From positions 1 through 47,928 of the forward strand of contig CAYQAS010000018.1 of the NCBI GenBank assembly GCA_964415525.1: a DNA stretch of 47,928 nucleotides, read 5' to 3'. The notes below the pieces were generated by a model. That model saw only the letters and a list, made by a program, of their open reading frames with translations, had not been told where the DNA came from and ran no database searches. Below are positions 25,037 to 32,898 of this stretch, one piece after another. The stretch is from CAZPUI01 sp964415525 (GTDB taxonomy: Bacteria; Acidobacteriota; Holophagae; Holophagales; Holophagaceae). Numbering within the stretch: position 1 is the stretch's first letter; each line of letters begins with the position of its first letter. A program made the translations under genes and the position numbers.

Positions 25037-26406
25037 GGAAGCGTCCCCTGCAAGGGGGCCGGGCCCTCTGCATCGATCAGGGCCTTCTCGTTCTCAGCAG
25101 TGCGCCCGGGCGGGAGTGCTCCGAATCGCTGAGCATTCCACAGCCAGGTGTCGCGGCTGAGTTCCCCGGCCTGCCGTGCCTGGAGGATCGTCGTGAAGAG
25201 CTGCGGGTCTGGAAGGTCATCCCAGTCCGTGGACACGGTGACCGTGCCGCCAGCTGCGTCGCCGGTCCAAAGGGCCATGAACCTCAGGCACTCCTCAAGG
25301 CAGTCCTGGAACGACCACGTCCACTGCCGGAGTTTGCTCCCTCCGTCCCGGGCCTCCAGCCCCGCTTCCGTGGCTGACTTGTCCCCGCCGGCCTGACGGG
25401 ACAGCACCTTCCCAGCAACCAGGCGCATTTCCTCCTTCAAGTCCTGGAGGTCGTTACGCCCCGCTTCGATGGCTGCGCCGGTGTGCTCGACGAAACGCAG
25501 ATTCTCGAGACCCACGACAAGGCGATCAGGCCCAAGGTCTACCTTCGAGCCCTTGGCATCCCTGGAATCCTTATCCGCAGCAAGAAGGGGCACCCGGGCG
25601 ACATGCAGCACGTGCCGCTGGTCGCTGGAGCTTTGGTAGTGCTGGACATTGAGCCAGGCCAGCTCCTCAAGGGGAGGATCGGCCAGGAAGAACCCTGTCT
25701 GCCCGGGCGCGAAACAGACCACGGGGATTTCTTTCAGAGAGACGACCCCAGACTGCTCCGGATCGATGACCCACTCGCCCGCAGCGGTTTGGACGTACAC
25801 GGTCACCTGACCGGGCTCCCAGACCCGTACACGGGAAACGAGCTTCACCCCAAAATCGCCATCCTGCTCCTCGACGGTCTCCCGCCAGCGGAACTGGGTG
25901 AGGCGGTGGCGCCCACCGTCGGCTTCGGATCGCCAACCACAGACCTTTGCCAGTGGGACGTGCACGAGGTAAGGCCTGGCCTTGAGTTCCCGCTCCTTCG
26001 CCAATGTTGCCCCTGCTGGCACCCGGGGGTAGTCCACCAGCACCCAACCGATGCCGTCGAGCAGAGACTGCCGGAGCCATGCGCGGGAGAAGGTATCCAG
26101 ATCCCGGCCCTCCAGGTCGACGTTCTCCAGTGCCACCTCAACCTTCGAGGGGACATTCTCAGTGGTGACCGGTTCACCGAGGGGCTTGCCGACCATGGCG
26201 TCAAGAGCGTCCCGGAAGGCCGGGAACAGGACCGTCTTGTCTCGGCGGGACTCCCACGCCTTGTCCGTCTCGGCAGGTTCCTGCGGCAGGTATTTGCGCC
26301 CTGCCTTACGCATGGCCTGAGTTCCGCCGACCAGAGCGTTGCAGACCTCCGCCTTCGCCTGCATGTCGGCAACTTCCGAGCGGATGGTGGATGGATCCTT
26401 GCTCAT
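25033..26406 (-). CDS. Portal protein, DUF4055-like
   Basis: The 457-residue protein resembles the DUF4055 portal group: an N-terminal helical region (KYLPQEPAETDKAWESRRDK), LDGIGWVLVDYPRVP, a central VTVYVQTAAGEW wing, and LNVQHYQSSSDQRHVLHVAR before the stem helices. I chose the ATG at 26406, with GGGAG five bases upstream, over the one five codons earlier. The portal forms the dodecameric DNA channel. Here it is followed by head genes but preceded by lysis genes, not by the terminase. Confidence 0.88.
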   Translation of the reverse strand: MSKDPSTIRSEVADMQAKAEVCNALVGGTQAMRKAGRKYLPQEPAETDKAWESRRDKTVLFPAFRDALDAMVGKPLGEPVTTENVPSKVEVALENVDLEGRDLDTFSRAWLRQSLLDGIGWVLVDYPRVPAGATLAKERELKARPYLVHVPLAKVCGWRSEADGGRHRLTQFRWRETVEEQDGDFGVKLVSRVRVWEPGQVTVYVQTAAGEWVIDPEQSGVVSLKEIPVVCFAPGQTGFFLADPPLEELAWLNVQHYQSSSDQRHVLHVARVPLLAADKDSRDAKGSKVDLGPDRLVVGLENLRFVEHTGAAIEAGRNDLQDLKEEMRLVAGKVLSRQAGGDKSATEAGLEARDGGSKLRQWTWSFQDCLEECLRFMALWTGDAAGGTVTVSTDWDDLPDPQLFTTILQARQAGELSRDTWLWNAQRFGALPPGRTAENEKALIDAEGPAPLQGTLP

Positions 26407-26735
26407 GAGCTGCTCCCGCAACGATCAGGGCACCGCTGCTCGCACCGCTCCAGCTCGCGTTCAAAGCGTTCTGCGTGCCGCGCGATGTCGGCCTTTACAG
26501 CCTCAAGGGCATCCCGGTGCTCAACCCGAGTGACGAACCGCTCGGTGCTCCAGAGCCGGATCTCCTCGACGGCGAGGGTCAAGGCCCCGACCGCTGAATG
26601 CAGCTTCTCGACGGCCTCTGCGAGCTTGTCCTTGCGGTTGAACTCCCGGATGAGGAAGTAGGCAACGGATGGGACAAGGATGGTCAGCAGACCGCCCATC
26701 ACCCAGAGCTTGATGTCGCTGGCCTCGACCGTCAC
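26403..26735 (-). CDS. Small membrane protein with coiled coil (lysis-associated?)
   Basis: The 110-residue product has one N-terminal membrane segment (about residues 9-28, LWVMGGLLTILVPSVAYFLI) followed by a charged coiled coil and a cysteine-rich tail (CEQRCPDRCGSSS). XhlA-like and other holin-accessory proteins have the reverse order, with the membrane anchor at the C-terminus, so the family is uncertain. It is encoded with the spanin-like and holin-like genes, so a role in lysis is plausible. Confidence 0.65.
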   Translation of the reverse strand: MTVEASDIKLWVMGGLLTILVPSVAYFLIREFNRKDKLAEAVEKLHSAVGALTLAVEEIRLWSTERFVTRVEHRDALEAVKADIARHAERFERELERCEQRCPDRCGSSS

Positions 26736-27301
26736 CGGATCCTCCCTGCGCCGTAGCCGAGGCCAAAGCCTTCAAGTCGCCCTTTCCAGCGCTCCGCCTT
26801 CTCCAGGCCCTGCCGCGCTGCGAGGGCACCCTGAAGCTGGAGCACCTCGCGCCCTCGCAGCTCTGCAGTGAGCCTCCATTGGTCACGGCTGAGGGCGAGC
26901 TGTAGGCCCTCGGCCTTGAGGTCCGAGACCTGCGTTGTCAAAGCATCGATCAGCTCCTCCTTCTTCGCGTCGACTGGCTGGGCAATGGGCTCAGATGGGG
27001 GCGCTTGCTGAGCAGGATCCGGAGTGGGCCCAGGCTTCGGGGTCTGCTTCATTCGAGCCAGCTCGGCGCGAAAGCGGGCCACCAGGGCATCGTCACGCTG
27101 CAGCTGGGGCAGCATGTCCTTCGCCGCCTGATCGTGCATCTCTGCCTTCGCCTGCCCAATGACAGCCTGGGTGTCTGTCGACACCGCGGCGGTGATCGCG
27201 CGTTCAGCCTTGCGCCGAGCGATACACGACCAGGTCCAGAGCCCAATCACTGAAAGAGCCACCAGACTGGTGGCCAGAATGATCACGCGCCGATTAAGCA
27301 T
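26732..27301 (-). CDS. Inner-membrane spanin-like protein (Rz-type)
   Basis: The 189-residue protein has a single N-terminal membrane anchor (about residues 7-27) and a periplasmic part with two helical coiled-coil regions separated by a proline-rich segment (QTPKPGPTPDPAQQAPPSEP). This type II topology and the place beside holin and endolysin genes match Rz-type inner spanins. No separate or embedded lipoprotein partner with a clear lipobox is visible, so the outer spanin is missing or unrecognised. Confidence 0.65.
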   Translation of the reverse strand: MLNRRVIILATSLVALSVIGLWTWSCIARRKAERAITAAVSTDTQAVIGQAKAEMHDQAAKDMLPQLQRDDALVARFRAELARMKQTPKPGPTPDPAQQAPPSEPIAQPVDAKKEELIDALTTQVSDLKAEGLQLALSRDQWRLTAELRGREVLQLQGALAARQGLEKAERWKGRLEGFGLGYGAGRIR

Positions 27302-27554
27302 CTGCGCCCCCCTTCGGTTTGGTTGGGTCGGATTGGCGATGGAAGCCCGCGAGGCCCGCGAGGAGCCCGCAGGCGCCGAGGAAGGCTGTCACGGTGCCGG
27401 AGTCCAAGGGTTGGCCCATTGAGACACGTACGATCACGCCCAGGCCGAGGCCTCCCACGACGAGCAGCAGGCCTGTCGCGCTCTGCCAGAGGACGAGGGC
27501 CTTGGGGCTCTCTGGCGCGTCACTGCGAACGAAGGGCTTCAGCCATTCAGGCAC
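27294..27554 (-). CDS. Holin-like protein with two membrane segments
   Basis: The 86-residue product starts at a GTG preceded by GGAGGT and has two hydrophobic segments (about 21-42, LWQSATGLLLVVGGLGLGVI; and about 53-70, TVTAFLGACGLLAGLAGFH) with a charged C-terminus. This fits a class II holin that releases the endolysin. It overlaps the end of the endolysin gene by eight bases. Confidence 0.75.
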   Translation of the reverse strand: MPEWLKPFVRSDAPESPKALVLWQSATGLLLVVGGLGLGVIVRVSMGQPLDSGTVTAFLGACGLLAGLAGFHRQSDPTKPKGGADA

Positions 27555-28101
27555 CGAGCACCTCCAGCAGCTCACAGACGATGGCATTGAAGGTTTCCCA
27601 GCCGTTGTAGCCCCCGTTGACCAGGCGGCGGACGGCGCGCCAATCATGGGCATCTGCCGCAACGTGCACACCCATCCGGTCGAAGTAGAGAGCCAGCACG
27701 CGGGCGGCGGGTTCCGCCTCGAGCATGAGATCAGGCTTCAGCAGCAGGTCCAGGCCCAGGGCCTCGCCGTAGGCCTGGTAGTTCTTCTTCCAGGTCAACT
27801 GGATGAAGCCCCTGCCGTAGTAGCAGGAACTCCAGTAGCGGTTCTGCATGTCTCGGATGCGCATGCGCGCAGCGTATGACTCATCCGTGTCGGTCGGTTT
27901 TCGGACATCAGAGATGCGGCGTTCCCGGACCGGGAGGAAGGTGCCCGTCTCGACGGCGATCGTCGCAGCGGCTGCAACCTCGACCAGATCCGTCCTGATC
28001 CCCTGTTCTTCGAGAGCAGAGAGCACCAACGGCCAGGACTCCTCGACGTGCGAGAGCGGGCAGCGGGCAGCTTTGGCGATGGCTTCGGGTGTGAGCGGCA
28101 T
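27547..28101 (-). CDS. Endolysin, glycoside hydrolase family 19
   Basis: The 184-residue enzyme would cleave the peptidoglycan glycan backbone. Family 19 marks are visible: Glu51 in AVETGTF as the probable general acid, and the substrate-cleft motif YYGRGFIQLTWKKNY at about residues 94-108, followed by LKPDLMLEAEPAARVLALYF. There is no signal peptide, so export would depend on the adjacent holin. I placed the start at the ATG at 28101 with GGGGGAT upstream; the longer upstream frame would run through the repeated element. Confidence 0.92.
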   Translation of the reverse strand: MPLTPEAIAKAARCPLSHVEESWPLVLSALEEQGIRTDLVEVAAAATIAVETGTFLPVRERRISDVRKPTDTDESYAARMRIRDMQNRYWSSCYYGRGFIQLTWKKNYQAYGEALGLDLLLKPDLMLEAEPAARVLALYFDRMGVHVAADAHDWRAVRRLVNGGYNGWETFNAIVCELLEVLGA

Positions 28102-28114
28102 GGGATCCCCCAAG

Positions 28115-28165
28115 GCCTCAGGTTGGAGGCGGGGGGGTCTACTGCGCTCTAGACTTTCTTTAGGC
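28115..28165 (-). repeat. 51-bp repeated intergenic element, copy B
   Basis: This is the second copy of the element at 23664-23714. The GTCTA and TAGAC arms and their 8-base spacing are kept while the bases between them differ. It overlaps the TAA stop of the HTH gene and forms most of the short leader of the endolysin gene. Confidence 0.75.
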
Positions 28166-28447
28166 GATCCGGAGGGCTGCCCTGCGGCGCTGGGCATGAC
28201 GCCTGACTGCACCGTAGACCCATGCGCGGGAGACGCTGAATCGCTCTTCCAGGGCCACCACTGTCACCCGCTGCCCCCTAAGGTGATAGATCTGGGCATC
28301 GCGCTCCCAGGCCTCGAGGCGAGCAGCCTGGAGGACATCAACCGCCAGGAGCACGTGAACGGCCTGTCCCGCCAACTCGTCTGCACGCTCTCGATCCACG
28401 CCGTGGGCGACGTAGGAATCGGCGAGGAGCTTGCGAAGGTGGGACAT
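28160..28447 (-). CDS. Small helix-turn-helix protein, Mor-like C-terminus
   Basis: The 95-residue protein has a helical N-terminal half and a C-terminal helix-turn-helix: QRVTVVALEERFSVSRAWVY, followed by a very basic end (GAVRRHAQRRRAALRIA). The pattern resembles the DNA-binding end of Mor/C-type activators or resolvase HTH regions. It is encoded between the large terminase and the endolysin, a position suited to a late gene regulator or a packaging accessory. A specific target is not known. Confidence 0.65.
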   Translation of the reverse strand: MSHLRKLLADSYVAHGVDRERADELAGQAVHVLLAVDVLQAARLEAWERDAQIYHLRGQRVTVVALEERFSVSRAWVYGAVRRHAQRRRAALRIA

Positions 28448-29889
28448 CAGAGGCGGAATTCCTGGGAGAAGGCGATGGTTCGCTGGTGGATGAGCCTGTA
28501 CCGGGTGTCGTCGTAGGCGTGATCCTCGGCCTCGGTGTCCACGTCGTCGGGATCCCCCTCATCCCTGGGGAGGACGGGCACGGTACGGATCCAGGACGAG
28601 CACGTGTCGAAGACGAAGAGGCCTGGGGCTTCCATGGGCTTAGCGAGAGAGGCCTCCAGGCGCGTACGGGCCAGTTCCAGCCCCCGCTTTCTGGTTCCGG
28701 GAGCCTTGTTTGCGGGGACGAAGACCTCCACGGGCCGACTGGAGGCTGCGGCGTAGCCCGCGTCGATCTTGGCGGCGATGCTGTCGTCATCGGCCTTGTC
28801 GAAGATGGAGGCGTCGGCGGGTCCAGCAGCAATCCAGTTCACCCCCAGGGTCTCCCGCAAGCGCTGCTCCCGCTGGTGAATGCCCCGGCCGATGTCCATG
28901 GAGTTCATCCGGATCCCGACGTTGTCCTCACCCTCCTTGCAGCCGTACCACTCGCCGACGCGGAAGAGGGTGCCCCGCGGCCAGCACCTGGTGGTGCCGT
29001 CGGCCATGACAGCCTCTGTTCCGTCGCTTTCCGCCCAGAACCCCACACTGAAAGGCTTCGCGCTGCCCCAATCGAAACTCCGGTCCACGTACCAGCTTCC
29101 CGGGATCCGGAATGGCCGGATGGCGTGAACAGAGCGGCTCCAGATGTCGTCGAGCGCGCCTCCGGCGGTGATGTCCCAATCCCCGTACAGCCAGGCGCGT
29201 TTCTTGTTCTCGTCCGTGATGCTCTGGAGGTTCAGCAGGTAGCCCGGATCCGCATCGAGGAGGATCTTGTTCTCGAAGATGCTTCCGAAGAGCCTCACCC
29301 GCTTCCGGCCCTGGGCGTCCACGATGGGCACGCCTGCTGGGGCAGGATCCACGAAGTAGCGCTTCACGGCGTTGTGCCCGCGACCCCAGGGATTGCACGT
29401 GGATCGGTATTTCCTGGGTACGCCGGGATGCGAGGACCGGCAGCACGACTTCATGGCCTCGTAGCAATCGAGCGTGCCCCAGTTCGTCAGCTCCTCCCAG
29501 GCGATGAAGGGGTATTCGTGGCCGTGGTAGTTCCAGTAGTCGTCCGGCTTGTCCATGTAGCGCAGGAGCAGCTCCTCGCCGCCGGGCCACTTCCAGACGT
29601 AGTCGGACTCGTTGAACTTCGCGTCCGGGAAGATCTGCCAGAACCACTTCTTCGTCTTGGCGACCACATCGGAGAGCTGCTTGTAAGTGCGGCGGAAGAG
29701 GATCCCGCGCCAGGCCCGGCCGAAACCCTGTCCCACGTGCTGGGCGAAGTCCATGAGCAAGGCGTCGGTCTTGCCAGGGCCCCGGGTGCCCTCGAAGAGG
29801 CACTCGAAGAACGGACACGTCAAGAAGAGCGTCTGGGAACCCGGCTGGGGGGCCCAGATGACGTTGCCGGATCCACGAACCTCAGGCAT
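28447..29889 (-). CDS. terL: Terminase large subunit
   Basis: The 480-residue motor protein packages DNA into the head. Its ATPase half has Walker A GTRGPGKT at residues 34-41 and a Walker B region PFIAWEELTNW at about 126-136, with a coupling-motif-like STCNP further on. The nuclease half begins near VDRSFDWGSAKPFSVGFW, with an aspartate placed as the first metal ligand of the RNase H-like fold. It overlaps both the small terminase gene and the HTH gene, indicating one transcript. Confidence 0.95.
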   Translation of the reverse strand: MPEVRGSGNVIWAPQPGSQTLFLTCPFFECLFEGTRGPGKTDALLMDFAQHVGQGFGRAWRGILFRRTYKQLSDVVAKTKKWFWQIFPDAKFNESDYVWKWPGGEELLLRYMDKPDDYWNYHGHEYPFIAWEELTNWGTLDCYEAMKSCCRSSHPGVPRKYRSTCNPWGRGHNAVKRYFVDPAPAGVPIVDAQGRKRVRLFGSIFENKILLDADPGYLLNLQSITDENKKRAWLYGDWDITAGGALDDIWSRSVHAIRPFRIPGSWYVDRSFDWGSAKPFSVGFWAESDGTEAVMADGTTRCWPRGTLFRVGEWYGCKEGEDNVGIRMNSMDIGRGIHQREQRLRETLGVNWIAAGPADASIFDKADDDSIAAKIDAGYAAASSRPVEVFVPANKAPGTRKRGLELARTRLEASLAKPMEAPGLFVFDTCSSWIRTVPVLPRDEGDPDDVDTEAEDHAYDDTRYRLIHQRTIAFSQEFRL

Positions 29890-30370
29890 CCGTTCCGCCC
29901 TCCTGCTTCAGCTTGGCCTGGGTCACCCGGGCGACCTCCTCCCATGCCTCTGGTGCGACCGAAGCCGGGACGAGCAGCACTCCACAGCCGGGCAGCGCCT
30001 GACCGTCAGGCGTGGTGGGAGCGATCTTGGTCGGGGCGTCGAGGCCAAAGAGCTTCCGCCGGCTCTCACTCAGCCTGATCCAGGCGAAGGCGGCCGAGAC
30101 GCTGCCCTTCTTCAGCTGGGTCAGGACCGGGATGCTGGCCATGTCGAGACGCTCGGACTCCAGGCGGCGCAGTTCGTCAGCGGTGCCGAGGCGCTGCAGG
30201 GCCAGGCGCTCCAGCTCCTCCATGACGATCTTGTGGGCACGCTGCGTCGAGATGGCCAGGGCCTTCCCGATTTCCGCAAAGCTCGCCCCGCACTTCCGCA
30301 GCTCGAGGGCCTTGAGGCGCTTTTCCGCCCCGATGATCCGCTGCGCACTGGTCTTCGACTGTTTCGCCAT
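29882..30370 (-). CDS. terS: Terminase small subunit
   Basis: The 162-residue product has an N-terminal helix-turn-helix (KALELRKCGASFAEIGKALA, then ISTQRAHKIV) and a helical middle for oligomerisation (GTADELRRLESERLD). It overlaps the large-subunit start by eight bases. It would recognise the packaging site. I chose MAKQSK at 30370 over the ATG four codons upstream because it avoids crowding the upstream gene. Confidence 0.85.
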   Translation of the reverse strand: MAKQSKTSAQRIIGAEKRLKALELRKCGASFAEIGKALAISTQRAHKIVMEELERLALQRLGTADELRRLESERLDMASIPVLTQLKKGSVSAAFAWIRLSESRRKLFGLDAPTKIAPTTPDGQALPGCGVLLVPASVAPEAWEEVARVTQAKLKQEGGTDA

Positions 30371-30399
30371 TTTTCGCCCCACGTTTCAACGCTCAGAGT

Positions 30400-31623
30400 T
30401 CAACCGGCAGGCTGCTGCCGTTTCGCTTGTTTTCCGGTCACTTGCTCCCACCTGGTGATGATCACGTCGCAGTAGCGGGGATCCAGCTCGAGGAGGCGGG
30501 CCGAACGTCCGACCTTCTCGGCGGCGATGAGCGTGGATCCCGAGCCCCCGAATGGATCCAGCACCACGTCGCCCGGGCGGGAGGAGTTCTCCAGGCAGTG
30601 GGCCACCAGGTCGACGGGCTTCATCGTCGGGTGCTCACCATTGCGGCAGGGCCGATCGAAGGCCAGGACGGTGCTCTGGGTGCGATCGCCGGCCCAGATG
30701 TGGGCGGCGCCCGGGGCCCAGCCGTAGAGGATCGGTTCGTGTTGCCAGTGGTAGTCCTGGCGGCCAAGGACGAAGGACTGCTTCACCCAGACCAGGCACT
30801 GCTTCAGAAGCCATCCAGCCTCGAGCATGGCCCCGCGGAAGTTGTGGCCTTCGGTGTCGGCGTGGGCGACGTAGATGGGTCCACCGGGCTTGGTGACGGA
30901 CAGGGCGCTGCGGTAGAAGGCCAAGAGGAAGGCCCGGAAGGTGGCGTCGTCCATGGAATCGTTCTGGATGGTGAGGGCCGCGTCGGTCTTGCCCTCGTAG
31001 GCGACGTTGTAGGGCGGGTCGGTCCAGATCATGTCCGCCCGGGCCCCGTCCATGAGACGTGCCAAGTCCTCGGGCTTGGTGGCATCGCCACAGAGGAGGC
31101 GGTTTCGCCCGAGGGTGATCAGCTCTCCTGGGACGGTGATGGGGTCTGCTGGTGGGTCTGGGATGGCCTCTTCGTCCGCCCCAGGGAGGATGCCGCCTTC
31201 GTCGCCCATGCGGAGCAGCTGCTTGAGCTCGTCCATGGGAAAGCCGATCAGGTCCAGGTTGAATCCTTCCCCCTGGAGCTCTTGAAGCTCGGCCAGCAGC
31301 ATCTCCTCGTCCCAGCCCGCGTTGAGGGCCAGCCGGTTGTCAGCGAGGACATAGGCCCGCTTCTGGGCTTCCGTGAGGCCTTCCAAGGTGATGCAGGGGA
31401 CGGGATCGTAGGCGATCACCCGGGCGGCCATGACGCGGCCGTGCCCGGCGATGATGCCGCCGTGCTCGTCGATGAGGACGGGGTTGGTCCAGCCGAACTC
31501 GCGAATGCTTGCGGCGATCTGGGCGACCTGGGCCTCGGTGTGGGTCCTGGCGTTCCGGGCGTAGGGGATCAGGCTTTCGAGGGGGCGGTATTCGACCTGC
31601 AGGAGGGTTTGGGCGCGTGGCAT
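30400..31623 (-). CDS. ParB-like domain fused to DNA adenine/cytosine methyltransferase
   Basis: The 407-residue protein joins a ParB/Srx N-terminal domain (about 10-110; key motif GGIIAGHGRVMAARVI) to an N6/N4 DNA methylase. The methylase shows TDPPYNVAYEG at about 191-201 and DPFGGSGSTLIAAEKVG near the C-terminus, so DPPY comes before the SAM-binding FxGxG, the beta-class order. Such fusions are common in temperate phages and probably modify phage DNA to escape host restriction. No cognate restriction enzyme is encoded nearby. Confidence 0.93.
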   Translation of the reverse strand: MPRAQTLLQVEYRPLESLIPYARNARTHTEAQVAQIAASIREFGWTNPVLIDEHGGIIAGHGRVMAARVIAYDPVPCITLEGLTEAQKRAYVLADNRLALNAGWDEEMLLAELQELQGEGFNLDLIGFPMDELKQLLRMGDEGGILPGADEEAIPDPPADPITVPGELITLGRNRLLCGDATKPEDLARLMDGARADMIWTDPPYNVAYEGKTDAALTIQNDSMDDATFRAFLLAFYRSALSVTKPGGPIYVAHADTEGHNFRGAMLEAGWLLKQCLVWVKQSFVLGRQDYHWQHEPILYGWAPGAAHIWAGDRTQSTVLAFDRPCRNGEHPTMKPVDLVAHCLENSSRPGDVVLDPFGGSGSTLIAAEKVGRSARLLELDPRYCDVIITRWEQVTGKQAKRQQPAG

Positions 31624-31631
31624 GGCTGGCC

Positions 31632-31925
31632 TCAGAAGCTCGCCGCCTTGTCGGCGTGCTTGGTGGTCCTGGGGGCTGCGATGGCCTTGGGGTTGAAGAA
31701 GCATCCGCGGCCCTGGAGGTATTCGCGGATGTGGCCCCGGAAGGAGTCCGGCATGCCGCCCCATCCCGGAGCCCAGACGTTCCTGCAGCAGGGGCAGACG
31801 TAGCCCCAGTAGCCGGGCTTGAACTGGCGGTGATACTTCACGATGTCGGCCGGGATCGGATTGTCGATGGGATCAGCAGGACCCCAGTCGTAGTCAGGGT
31901 TGTTGGGGTGGTCGAGCCTACGCAT
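31632..31925 (-). CDS. Small Zn-ribbon phage protein
   Basis: The 97-residue product starts MRRLDHPNNPDYDWGPADPI and has a cysteine cluster (YVCPCCRNVW) with further Cys and His residues after it, suggesting a metal-binding ribbon. Its ATG overlaps the TAG of the replication gene upstream. It ends nine bases before the methyltransferase start. The family is unknown to me; the coupling to the replication gene suggests an early function. Confidence 0.75.
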   Translation of the reverse strand: MRRLDHPNNPDYDWGPADPIDNPIPADIVKYHRQFKPGYWGYVCPCCRNVWAPGWGGMPDSFRGHIREYLQGRGCFFNPKAIAAPRTTKHADKAASF

Positions 31926-32898
31926 TGGCGGCCTCGTCGAGTTCAGGGGTCTGCATGGCAACGAGCTCGGTGTTCCAGCCCTCTTCCTCGAGCCAGACCA
32001 GGGGCGAGCGCATGAAGTGGGTCTCGTCCGCGGGACGGATGGGCGGCATGAACTGGTCGCGGTAGTGCAATGCGGCGAGGTAGATGTCCTTGGCACTGGC
32101 CTTCGTGCAGGCCTTGAGCCAGGCGATGGCCACGCTTTTCGGGGCGGGGATCTTGTCGCGGTTCCAGGCCTGCACGGTCTTCCAGAAGCGATCCCAGGTT
32201 TGGGAGCCCTTCCCGCCGAGGATCTGCTCCAGGGTCTGCTCCTCGGGTTTCGGGGGCTTGGGAGGCTTTTCCCGCCTTGGCTTCTTGGGCTTTTCCTCTC
32301 TCCCAGGACCTTCCACCGAGGGGGGCGGCGCAGTTGCGTCGCCACGAACTACGTCAGTAGTTCGTAGTACTGAAGATGAAGATGAAGATGAAGATGAAGA
32401 TGAATGGGGGGGTTTCAAGGGGGGTTCGCCTTCGCCTTCAAGGGGGGTTTCTTGGGGGGTTTCAAGGGGGGTTTTCGTTTCCCCCGTCTCATCCCCCCTT
32501 TCACCCTTTTTGGGCCGCCCACCCTTCGTGCCGTGAGAAGCCCCCTTCGCACCGTGGGATCCCCCAGCCTTTCCGCCCTCTGCGCGAGCAACCCGGAGGG
32601 CCTCATCCCGCACCATGCGCCGGCTGTAGAGGATTCCATCCTCTGTGGAACTGGGGACTCCGGCGTCGAGCAGCTCCTGCATCCATGACCGCACGGCCTT
32701 CGTATTGGGCTCTCCGATGAGGCGCGCAATCTGCTCCGCGGTCATCGCCTTTCCGCCGACCGTGAGGTGTCCATAGGGCTCGCAGTCGTGCATCAAGGCC
32801 ATCAACTCGATCCAGAGACCGCGGGCCGGAATCGAGCAGAGACGAAGCGCCTGATCGCGTCTCCAGTCCCCTGGATAGAACTGAAATGCGGGTCGCAT
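31918..32898 (-). CDS. Replication initiation-like protein, DUF1376 N-terminus
   Basis: Residues 1-110 match the DUF1376 pattern found in phage replication proteins: FQFYPGDWRRDQALRLCSIP, ARGLWIELMALMHDCEPYGH, and a winged-helix-like EQIARLIGEPNTKAVRSWMQ. A long low-complexity linker follows (about 115-220) with glycine- and lysine-rich, Thr-Pro-Glu repeats and eleven consecutive serines. The C-terminal part (about 225-310) is a helical domain with LKACTKASAKDIYLAALHY, comparable to helicase-loader-like ends. The linker DNA carries G-run repeats and a hexamer array, reminiscent of lambda ori inside gene O. No separate helicase is encoded. Confidence 0.82.
   Translation of the reverse strand: MRPAFQFYPGDWRRDQALRLCSIPARGLWIELMALMHDCEPYGHLTVGGKAMTAEQIARLIGEPNTKAVRSWMQELLDAGVPSSTEDGILYSRRMVRDEALRVARAEGGKAGGSHGAKGASHGTKGGRPKKGERGDETGETKTPLETPQETPLEGEGEPPLKPPHSSSSSSSSSSSVLRTTDVVRGDATAPPPSVEGPGREEKPKKPRREKPPKPPKPEEQTLEQILGGKGSQTWDRFWKTVQAWNRDKIPAPKSVAIAWLKACTKASAKDIYLAALHYRDQFMPPIRPADETHFMRSPLVWLEEEGWNTELVAMQTPELDEAANA
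32345..32364. repeat. Inverted repeat inside the replication gene
   Basis: CGAACTAC and GTAGTTCG form perfect 8-base arms around the 4-base spacer GTCA. It lies eight bases from the hexamer array and next to the G-run repeats, in the linker-coding region. Confidence 0.7.
32372..32401. repeat. Hexanucleotide array (GAAGAT)x5
   Basis: Five perfect tandem copies of GAAGAT on the plus strand encode a serine run in the replication protein on the minus strand (alternating TCA and TCT codons). Changes in copy number would keep the frame. Confidence 0.95.
32405..32472. repeat. Five G-run repeats; candidate origin iterons / G-quadruplex
   Basis: Runs of six or seven G lie at 32406-32412, 32419-32424, 32442-32447, 32454-32459 and 32466-32471, each followed by TT or TTTC and mostly preceded by CAA or TT. 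The last three are spaced by 12 bases. They sit in the linker region of the replication gene. By analogy to lambda they could be iterons; as G runs on one strand they could also fold as a G-quadruplex. Confidence 0.6.

Noticed and set aside
28486..30078. Long plus-strand frame opposite the terminase
   Set aside because: The minus strand has Walker A and other terminase motifs in proper order. The plus frame gives low-complexity Gly/Pro/Val-rich sequence.
32372..32401. Phase-variation switch by slippage of GAAGAT repeats
   Set aside because: The unit is six bases long, so copy changes keep the reading frame; it could only lengthen the serine linker.
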